From assembly GCF_014529945.1 (NCBI RefSeq), contig NZ_JACVFB010000001.1, forward strand, positions 868,001 to 932,000: a stretch of DNA of 64,000 nucleotides, in the 5' to 3' direction. The notes beneath the pieces were generated by a model. That model was not told where the DNA came from, made no database searches, and was given only the letters and a program-made list of their open reading frames with translations. Below, piece by piece: positions 1 through 6,097 of this stretch; position 1 is the first letter of the stretch, and every line of letters begins with the position of its first letter. Source of the DNA: Chitinophaga varians. Its GTDB lineage: Bacteria > Bacteroidota > Bacteroidia > Chitinophagales > Chitinophagaceae. The position numbers and the translations under genes are program-made.

Positions 1-1142
1 CCGTAAGCGGCGCCGTCTCCTATGATGTGGATTATAAGGCCACCTCGTCTTCTACATGGACCAATGCAGCGACAGCAACCACCGCCACTTCTGTAGGATT
101 AACCGGCCTCACCTCCGGAACAACCTACGATTACAGGATCAGGACCAATTGCAGCAGCGGCAGCAGTGCTTATGCGGCAGCACAGTTCACCACTAAATCC
201 ACCAGCACTTGCAGTGCGCCTGCCGGCCTGACCAGTTCCGGTGTAACAGCCGCCGGAGCTACTGTTAGCTGGACAGCGGTAAGCGGCGCCTCCAATTATG
301 ATGTGGATTACAAGCCTAATACCTCTTCTACCTGGATCAGCGCGGCTACTGCCACTACGGCTACTTCCGTTAATCTGAGCGGATTAACGTCAGCTACCTT
401 GTACGACTGGAGAGTAAGGACCAACTGTTCCGGAGGCAGCAGCGCCTATGTTGCTGCGCAGTTTACTACCCTGACATCTTCTGGTTGTGCAAACCCATTG
501 GATAATTCCACCAATGGTACTACCGCCGGCGCTGCAACGATTCCGTTTAATACCGATGTAACGGGTCTCATCAGCCCAAGCGGTGATATTGATCACTATA
601 AATTTGTGATTACCACCCGTGGTTCTGTTACCATCACCCTGCGTACGCTGCCCGGCGACTATGACCTGAAACTGCTGAACAGCGCCGGTACACAGGTCGC
701 TATTTCACAGGCAGGCGGTACTACGAATGAAACAATCACCAAAACACTTGCTGCCGGTACTTATTATGCACAGGTGTATGGCTATAGCGGCGCCAACAGT
801 GCTACTACCTGCTACACCTTACGGGTACAATTAGGTACGGCCACCCGCAGTGAAAACGATGTGGTTGTCAGCAAAGAGGGAATAGATGAAAAAGAGAGCA
901 AAGGACAAAAGGTAGATGTCTTCCCGAACCCTGTCAACAATATCGTGAACATTAACCTGACAGGTTTCACCGGAAAATCAGAAGTGAGCATGCTGGACGT
1001 AAATGGGAGAGAAGTATTGCGTCGGGAAATAGGCATCGTTAACGCACAGCTGGATATTTCTGCTTTGCCTCCGGGTATCTATCTGGTAAGAATCAAAAAT
1101 GGTGTAAAGCAGGTGTATCTGAAAAAAATCGTTAAACAATAA
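1..1142 (+). CDS. Secreted FN3/PPC/T9SS-sorted protein, 3' part only
   Basis: The reading frame is already open at base 3, so the 5' end and the catalytic part, if any, lie outside the window. Visible in order: the end of one fibronectin type III domain, a complete second one (to about nt 475), a bacterial pre-peptidase C-terminal (PPC) domain at about nt 490-830 (DIDHYKF, GDYDLKLL, AAGTYYAQVYG), a short charged linker, and a type IX secretion C-terminal sorting domain starting VFPNPVNN (about nt 917 to the end) with the usual GIYLVRI and a final KKIVKQ. PPC plus a sorting domain is common at the end of secreted metallo- or serine peptidases, so a protease is plausible but not shown. The product would cross the outer membrane by T9SS. 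It ends just before a hairpin terminator. Confidence 0.88.
   Translation, partial: VSGAVSYDVDYKATSSSTWTNAATATTATSVGLTGLTSGTTYDYRIRTNCSSGSSAYAAAQFTTKSTSTCSAPAGLTSSGVTAAGATVSWTAVSGASNYDVDYKPNTSSTWISAATATTATSVNLSGLTSATLYDWRVRTNCSGGSSAYVAAQFTTLTSSGCANPLDNSTNGTTAGAATIPFNTDVTGLISPSGDIDHYKFVITTRGSVTITLRTLPGDYDLKLLNSAGTQVAISQAGGTTNETITKTLAAGTYYAQVYGYSGANSATTCYTLRVQLGTATRSENDVVVSKEGIDEKESKGQKVDVFPNPVNNIVNINLTGFTGKSEVSMLDVNGREVLRREIGIVNAQLDISALPPGIYLVRIKNGVKQVYLKKIVKQ
3..475 (+). repeat. Tandem FN3-domain repeat, period about 276 bp
   Basis: The 12-mer GTAAGCGGCGCC occurs at 3-14 and again at 279-290, 276 bp (92 codons) apart. The following codons for YDVDYK, SSTW, TATTATSV, GLTS and CSGGSSAY-like blocks recur at the same offset. 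The nucleotide similarity suggests a fairly recent internal duplication; further copies may lie upstream of the window. Confidence 0.8.
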
Positions 1143-1170
1143 AGACAGATTACAGGACCTGATATAGTAA

Positions 1171-1208
1171 AAACGGACGTCTCCTATAGAGGGGGCGTCC
1201 GTTTGTTT
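1171..1208. terminator. Bidirectional intrinsic terminator
   Basis: AAACGGACG (1171-1179) pairs with CGTCCGTTT (1195-1203). A run of A precedes the stem and a T-rich stretch follows it, so it can work on both strands. It sits between the convergent FN3 protein gene and azoR. The left arm AAACGGACGTCTC is identical to the arm of the terminator at 1960-1993. Confidence 0.85.
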
Positions 1209-1224
1209 TATCAGACAATATTTT

Positions 1225-1815
1225 TTACAACTCCTCTACAATCTTTTGATAATCTGCCTGAAAACCGGGCATCGCTGTACCTTCCACCCTGAAGGTATGT
1301 ACTTCGGTGGTGCCTACATAGGCATTAAACACCGCGTTGACATGGCCGGAGATGAATTCACAATCTTTGGGCAAATTTCCGCCGGAGGCTATCGCCAGGT
1401 ATATTTTTTTACCGTTCAATTGCCCTTTTCTGTTCCAATTTTCATCATAAACATAGGTCACGCCAAAGCGGACCAATTGGTCAATCCAGGCTTTTAATAA
1501 GGCTGACATGCCAAAGTTATGCATGGGGGTCCCCAGTACCAGCAAATCAGCGTCGCTTACATCTTTGACCACGGAATCGGCATATGTCAATAGCCGTCGT
1601 TCTGCTTCATTTAAAGACCGGGGATCTTTATAAAAAGCGCCGATCAGGTTACCATCGAGAAATGGTGGAAACTCCTTTGTCAGGTCCCGCTCAATGACCC
1701 TGTCAATCTCATGCCTGCTGTGTAGTTTTTCAACAATAGCGGAGCTCAGCCCCTTGCTATAAGACGCGTTTTCCCGGGCACTGGAGATAAGATGCAAAAC
1801 TGTTTTCTTTGCCAT
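1225..1815 (-). CDS. azoR: FMN-dependent NADH-azoreductase / quinone reductase, AzoR family
   Basis: 196 residues, the normal size for AzoR flavoproteins, which use NAD(P)H and FMN to reduce quinones and azo compounds in the cytoplasm. The flavodoxin-like fold is visible: an N-terminal beta strand followed by SSARENASYS for the FMN phosphate, the signature TPMHNFGMSALLKAWID (E. coli AzoR has APMYNF at this place), then FGVTYVYDENW and a GKK strand with ASGGN. Starts at ATG 1815. It stands alone between two minus-strand terminators, so it is probably monocistronic. An inverted repeat 34-58 bp upstream of the start may be the operator of a thiol/quinone-sensing regulator; no regulator is adjacent. 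The physiological substrate is not known from sequence. Confidence 0.87.
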   Translation of the reverse strand: MAKKTVLHLISSARENASYSKGLSSAIVEKLHSRHEIDRVIERDLTKEFPPFLDGNLIGAFYKDPRSLNEAERRLLTYADSVVKDVSDADLLVLGTPMHNFGMSALLKAWIDQLVRFGVTYVYDENWNRKGQLNGKKIYLAIASGGNLPKDCEFISGHVNAVFNAYVGTTEVHTFRVEGTAMPGFQADYQKIVEEL

Positions 1816-1848
1816 AATACGATATGTTTACGACTATGACGATCGATG

Positions 1849-1873
1849 GTCCAAAAATTTGGACATGCCGTCC
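1849..1873. promoter_or_regulatory. Overlapping inverted repeats upstream of azoR
   Basis: GTCCAAA-AA-TTTGGAC (1849-1864) is a perfect 7+2+7 palindrome. Its right half overlaps GGAC-ATGCC-GTCC (1861-1873). The pair lies 34-58 bp upstream of the azoR start, a usual place for a repressor site. Operator function is inferred. Confidence 0.45.
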
Positions 1874-1950
1874 ACTTTTTTTAAAAAAAAGGTTTGGCTA
1901 TGATGTATGTGTTTGTTTATGATATATAAGTGGTCTTAAACAGGTAGCTT

Positions 1951-1993
1951 ATAAAAATAAAACGGACGTCTCAAATACATGAGACGTCCGTTT
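1951..1993 (-). terminator. Intrinsic terminator of the PI-PLC gene
   Basis: AAACGGACGTCTC (1960-1972) and GAGACGTCCGTTT (1981-1993) form a perfect 13-bp stem around an 8-nt loop. On the minus strand it is followed by a TTTTATTTTTAT tract. It lies 19 bp past the stop of the gene at 2012-2977. Confidence 0.88.
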
Positions 1994-2011
1994 GGTTACC
2001 AGTTTTGTTGA

Positions 2012-2977
2012 TCAGAAGTTGGTACTGATGATAAGGTTATTTCTGTCGGCCGTAGCAAAATCCATCGGCAGAATACCATATCTGCCGTGTGTATTGTTGG
2101 TGAAATAGGTGTTGAGCTGTGGATTGATGGCATTGGAGACGGTCGTGATGCTGGGGATACCAAAAATCAGTGGTTTGTAGCCGCTGGTGAAATTGATATA
2201 CAACGTTGACGGGGAGCCTGTTTTGGCTTCGTTTAGCAGCGTGGTGATGCCGGACCATTTATTGTTGTTATCAGGCACCTGATACTGGTCCTGTACGCGC
2301 AGGGTGGAGCTGCTGTTGTTGATGGTAAAAGTGGTGTTGTCTGCCCAGTTGGTCGCTTCGATGCCTTTTGGCGTAGCGGACGCACCGAATCTTCTGAGCA
2401 GTACGATTTTACCGCGTACATCGCCCAGATTGGGAATGGTATTAGACAGATACCACTTGCCCGGTTGTTGGGCGGTGTAGCTGTCAAATGTTTGTTCGAA
2501 ACTTCTGGTGTTATTGGTAGCGTCGTACTCTTCTTTCACGCTCATCACAATGGTTTCTGTGGGGTTGGCGGAGAGGAAGGCGTAGCAGGCTGTCACCACA
2601 TCATTGAAGTTCATGTTTTGATAGATGCTGCCGTGGTGTATGGCAAAGGCATCACCGATGTGTCGGCACCTGATATCGAGAAATCTGATACCGGCGTCCA
2701 ACTGTTGCGCAATGGTGAGTTCCTGGCATTTGGCGGTGCCGCCTATCGGCTCAAAACGTGCGCCGCTGTCGTGGGTGCCGGGGATGCTGATGGTCGCCAG
2801 GTTGCGGTCATTCGGGATGGTGCCCATCCAGCTGTTGAGCGAAAAGGCGGGGGCGTTGTTGCTGATAGCTTGATTGTCAGCAGTAACCTTGCCCGGCCGG
2901 GTGTTGTCAATAAGATCTTTTTTACAGCCAAACAGGCCACAGATGGCAATTGCCAGCAGGAGTTGAGGGTGTTTCAT
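2012..2977 (-). CDS. PI-specific phospholipase C-like lipoprotein
   Basis: 321 residues. The N-terminus is a lipoprotein signal with the lipobox LFGC (Cys18), so the product is membrane-anchored in the periplasm or on the surface. A PI-PLC X domain follows. The two general acid/base histidines of bacterial PI-PLC can be placed at His69 (GTHDSG) and His114/115 (IHHGSIYQ), with Arg103 in DIRCRH. The family cleaves phosphatidylinositol or GPI-type lipids by phosphotransfer to the inositol 2-OH without calcium. Similar lipoproteins in Bacteroidota are mostly untested, so the substrate is open. Divergent from the AraC-type gene at 3144, with 166 bp between them. Confidence 0.85.
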   Translation of the reverse strand: MKHPQLLLAIAICGLFGCKKDLIDNTRPGKVTADNQAISNNAPAFSLNSWMGTIPNDRNLATISIPGTHDSGARFEPIGGTAKCQELTIAQQLDAGIRFLDIRCRHIGDAFAIHHGSIYQNMNFNDVVTACYAFLSANPTETIVMSVKEEYDATNNTRSFEQTFDSYTAQQPGKWYLSNTIPNLGDVRGKIVLLRRFGASATPKGIEATNWADNTTFTINNSSSTLRVQDQYQVPDNNNKWSGITTLLNEAKTGSPSTLYINFTSGYKPLIFGIPSITTVSNAINPQLNTYFTNNTHGRYGILPMDFATADRNNLIISTNF

Positions 2978-3120
2978 GGGAACGTTTGTTTGTTTAAAGT
3001 GAGCAAAAAAAATGTAGATTTTTATTATCAGATACGTGGAATTAATAATTTGTTAATCGTTCGGCAGGTGATGTTACGATAGCCTACCGGAAACATCGCT
3101 GCAGTTTGACAGCTTTGGGG

Positions 3121-3128
3121 TAAATTTG
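3121..3128 (+). promoter_or_regulatory. -7 box TAAATTTG of the AraC/GyrI gene
   Basis: Exact match to the Bacteroidota -7 consensus TANNTTTG, 15 nt before the ATG at 3144. No clear -33 TTG at the usual 19-21 nt distance. Confidence 0.5.
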
Positions 3129-3143
3129 TTCTAAAAGCGCGCA

Positions 3144-3980
3144 ATGGACACGGGGGATACTGCTCATCTGGTCAGGGTATATGACACGCTGCATTTTGTG
3201 GAAGAGAACTACAGCCGGCTCATTTCCATCAAAGAGCTGGAGAAGGTATCCCACTATTCGTACAGGAATATCCAGCGGATATTTAAGTATACCTGTGGAG
3301 AGACCATCGGCGCCTATCAGCAGCGGCTGAAGGTGGAGAATGCGTACAAAATGATTTTGTATACCCGCGAATCGCTGTCCTCTATTGCCCTGGAAGTAGG
3401 CTTCGCCACCGTAGCTTCCTTCTCCAAGGCGTTCCGGCAACATTTTGGCATGGCCCCCAGCGAAGCGAGGGAGCGTAAACTACCACTGCTGGCCGGAGCG
3501 GCCATTGTTCCCCGGGAAATGGAAGAACGGCTGATGCCTGATATCATGTATGTGCCGCCGGTAACGGTGTATTACCAAAGCGCTTTTATCGATTATAACC
3601 ATGAAGATGTAGAGGCGCTGTGGGAGCGGTTTATGTCCCATCAGTTTACCAACGCCGGAACGGAGTTCTATGGCATCGTGGCAGATGAACCACTGATACG
3701 GGAAAGCCTGAAATGCCGGTATGACGCCTGCGCTTCGGTGCAGGCGGCCAAAGGGAAGCTGCCTTCCAAAACAATTCCCGGCGGTAAATACGCCGGATTT
3801 ATACATTACGGCAGCTACGAAACCATAGAAGATACTTATCAAAAAATTTACGCCGGCTGGATACTGGACACTCACCTCGAATTCGCCCCCACGCCGATCA
3901 TCGAAAAATATATCAAACACCCCGATAATACTGCTTCTGTAGAAGAACAGGAGACGGCCATATGGTTGCCGCTTCAGTAA
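3144..3980 (+). CDS. AraC-family regulator with C-terminal GyrI-like ligand domain
   Basis: 278 residues. The DNA-binding domain is N-terminal: two helix-turn-helix motifs span about residues 13-112 (SIKELEKVSHYSYRNIQRIF, then SLSSIALEVGFATVASFSKAF with the usual FG-PSEAR ending). The remainder (about 130-278) resembles the GyrI-like small-molecule binding domain (PGGKYAGFIHYGSYETIEDTYQ, EFAPTPIIEKY, AIWLPL). This order (HTH first, GyrI second) is that of the Rob/BmrR-like regulators of multidrug and stress responses. It is followed 71 bp downstream by the deiminase gene on the same strand, which may be a target; the ligand is unknown. Confidence 0.88.
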   Translation: MDTGDTAHLVRVYDTLHFVEENYSRLISIKELEKVSHYSYRNIQRIFKYTCGETIGAYQQRLKVENAYKMILYTRESLSSIALEVGFATVASFSKAFRQHFGMAPSEARERKLPLLAGAAIVPREMEERLMPDIMYVPPVTVYYQSAFIDYNHEDVEALWERFMSHQFTNAGTEFYGIVADEPLIRESLKCRYDACASVQAAKGKLPSKTIPGGKYAGFIHYGSYETIEDTYQKIYAGWILDTHLEFAPTPIIEKYIKHPDNTASVEEQETAIWLPLQ

Positions 3981-4020
3981 GATTGTCAATTTTGGACAAC
4001 AGAACGGATGAACGCTGCGA

Positions 4021-4028
4021 TAGTTTTG
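4021..4028 (+). promoter_or_regulatory. -7 box TAGTTTTG of the deiminase gene
   Basis: Exact TANNTTTG match 23 nt before the ATG at 4052. The nearest TTTG upstream (3991-3994) is 26 nt away, longer than usual, so the -33 element is doubtful. Confidence 0.4.
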
Positions 4029-4051
4029 TGCTATCAAAATTTTAGCAATTA

Positions 4052-5176
4052 ATGACAACTAAAATGACAACAACATTCATGGTCCTGTCTGCACTCCTGA
4101 TGTCCTGCGCCAAAGAGGACACCGGCACACCTGTGGCCCCGGCTGATACTACTGCCGTTTTGTATAAAATGCCTGAAGAAGCGGCGCCACACGAAGGCAC
4201 GTGGTTGCAATGGCCACATGAGTACCAATATGGCAGGGCCTACCGCAACCGCCTCGATGCTACCTGGATTGCCATGACACAAGCGCTGGTACCGGGAGAG
4301 AAAGTCCACCTCATCGTGTATGATCAGGATGAACGGGAGCGGGTCACCGAATTGCTGCAAACAGCACAGGTACCGATGTCCAATGTGGACTTTACGATCA
4401 GTCGTACCGACGACGTATGGGTGCGTGACAACGGTCCCATCTTCGTCAGAGACGGCAACGGCCGGCTGGTGATGGAAGACTGGGGCTTCAACGGGTGGGG
4501 CAACAAAGCTGCCTTTCAGAACTGCGACCAGATACCGGGCGTGATAGCCGCCAATAGCGGTATACAGCGGGTAGACCTGAACAACGTGATGATCAACGAG
4601 GGCGGAAGCGTGGAAATGGATGGAAACGGCGTGTTGATGGCCTGCAAAAGCTCTATTCTGAATAAAAACCGTAATCCGGGCATGACACAGCAGCAGGCAG
4701 AAGCGCTGTTCACCAAATATTTGGGCGTTACCCGCTTCATCTGGCTGGAAGGACGTGCCGGCCTGGATATCACCGATATGCATATCGACGGGTTTGCCAG
4801 ATTCGCTGATGCCAATACGATCATCACCATGTCTGAGGAAGATCTAGACTATTGGCAGGTGCCACCGTCGGATATCCGCAACTTATACAGCGCGGTCAAC
4901 AGGAATAATGCGGCCTATAAGTTCGTGAAGGTACCGCTTACGAAAAATAACGTGGTGACTACTTACGGGAAGAATGTAGGGAAAGGATCTTATATCAATT
5001 TCTATATCGCCAATAATATCGTGCTGGTGCCCAATTACAATGACCCCAACGATGCGGTGGCGAATAGTATTATTCAGGCCCTTTATCCGGGCAGGAAAGT
5101 GGTGGGCATCGATTGCCGTAATCTGTTTGCCAATGGAGGCATGGTACACTGTGTGACCCAGCAGCAACCCAGATAG
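4052..5176 (+). CDS. Agmatine/peptidyl-arginine deiminase family lipoprotein
   Basis: 374 residues. The body has the porphyromonas-type PAD/agmatine deiminase signatures: PHEGTWLQWP near the start, DDVWVRDNGPIFV, NEGGSVEMDG, the DMHIDGFARF block with the catalytic His, and GGMVHCVTQQQP at the end with the nucleophilic Cys367. The family hydrolyses the guanidino group of agmatine (to N-carbamoylputrescine and ammonia) or of peptidyl arginine. The N-terminus ends in LLMSC (Cys19), a lipobox, so this copy is exported. Agmatine deiminase is usually cytosolic, so either periplasmic agmatine use or protein/peptide citrullination should be considered. A start at the ATG codons 4064 or 4079 is also possible. 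Confidence 0.85.
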   Translation: MTTKMTTTFMVLSALLMSCAKEDTGTPVAPADTTAVLYKMPEEAAPHEGTWLQWPHEYQYGRAYRNRLDATWIAMTQALVPGEKVHLIVYDQDERERVTELLQTAQVPMSNVDFTISRTDDVWVRDNGPIFVRDGNGRLVMEDWGFNGWGNKAAFQNCDQIPGVIAANSGIQRVDLNNVMINEGGSVEMDGNGVLMACKSSILNKNRNPGMTQQQAEALFTKYLGVTRFIWLEGRAGLDITDMHIDGFARFADANTIITMSEEDLDYWQVPPSDIRNLYSAVNRNNAAYKFVKVPLTKNNVVTTYGKNVGKGSYINFYIANNIVLVPNYNDPNDAVANSIIQALYPGRKVVGIDCRNLFANGGMVHCVTQQQPR

Positions 5177-5346
5177 TGCCGGAAATGATCAGCTATGTTT
5201 AAATAGCTGAACGATCAGCTCCACCAGCATACTGGCAAAGAAAATAACTGCTTTCAGGTTTTTTCTGACATACTGCATGAGAAGAAGTTTTGATGGATAG
5301 TCTGGTTGTTCTCTATAATGGCAGCCCGCGGGCATCTTTAGGATAA

Positions 5347-5380
5347 CAGGAATTCTCCCAACGGGGGAATTCCTGCGTTT
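5347..5380 (+). terminator. Intrinsic terminator
   Basis: CAGGAATTCTCCC (5347-5359) pairs with GGGGGAATTCCTG (5363-5375), with one G-T wobble, and is followed by CGTTTT. It lies 170 bp past the deiminase stop and before the barstar-like gene. Confidence 0.65.
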
Positions 5381-5441
5381 TACCAATATACAAAAAACTT
5401 CAATAAGTACAAAGGCTGTTAATTTCATTAACTTGGACGCT

Positions 5442-5837
5442 ATGCAGCAAAAACAATTCATCATAGAGGGAAGCCGGATCAATGATATTCCGGGCTTCTA
5501 TGCGGAAATAAATCGTTTGTTCATGACCGGCGAGGACTGGCAGCTGGGCAACAGCCTCGATGGCTTCAACGATTTGCTGCACGGTGGCTTTGGCGCCATC
5601 GACGGAGAGGAGCCTATAGCCCTTGTCTGGAGAGATATGGCACATAGCAGGGAAGCATTAGGGGTGGCCACCACCCGGAAGTATTACGAAGAAAAATTAA
5701 GGCCGGAATTACCTTTCAACAGGGCGCATTTTCAGGAGAAGCTGGCGGAACTGAACAGCGGCAAAGGGCAGACCTATTTTGACATATTGATGGAGATCAT
5801 CGCAGAACACCCCAATATTACGGTAGTTCCCCTGTAG
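5442..5837 (+). CDS. Barstar-family (barnase inhibitor-like) protein
   Basis: 131 residues from ATG 5442; an upstream in-frame TTG (5433) is less likely. No signal peptide, so cytoplasmic. The barstar fold is recognisable from the N-terminal strand (QFIIEGSRINDIPGFYAEINRLF) and the hallmark EDWQLGNSLDGFNDLLHGG, the region that in barstar carries the acidic residues filling the barnase active site. Barstar proteins bind and inhibit secreted guanyl-specific ribonucleases; in polymorphic toxin systems they act as immunity proteins. No barnase-like gene is adjacent. The next gene, 260 bp downstream on the same strand, encodes a protease-nuclease fusion of a different nuclease fold, so a functional link is only suggestive. 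Confidence 0.85.
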   Translation: MQQKQFIIEGSRINDIPGFYAEINRLFMTGEDWQLGNSLDGFNDLLHGGFGAIDGEEPIALVWRDMAHSREALGVATTRKYYEEKLRPELPFNRAHFQEKLAELNSGKGQTYFDILMEIIAEHPNITVVPL

Positions 5838-5916
5838 CTGTTTCTTTTGAATGACGATACCACCCACCACCGGAAAACCCATAGCAGTCAAACCGTTCAG
5901 GGTAACATAAAATTAA

Positions 5917-5948
5917 TTTGGTGACCGTGCCGGTAAACAGTACTTTTA
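5917..5948 (+). promoter_or_regulatory. Possible promoter TTTG-N20-TACTTTTA
   Basis: TTTG (5917-5920), 20 nt, then TACTTTTA (5941-5948), one mismatch from TANNTTTG with canonical spacing. It would give the fusion gene at 6098 a leader of about 145 nt. Confidence 0.35.
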
Positions 5949-6097
5949 AATAGATTTTTACCGCCCCAATGTAGTCAGATATCGCCGATTATTCCACCGG
6001 TAGTTCAATGAATGTTTTTGTGATTTTATCAGATGTGACCATACTCAACGGTAAGGAGTAGTTTAATTTCTATACCCAATAAACCCCTGTAACTATT

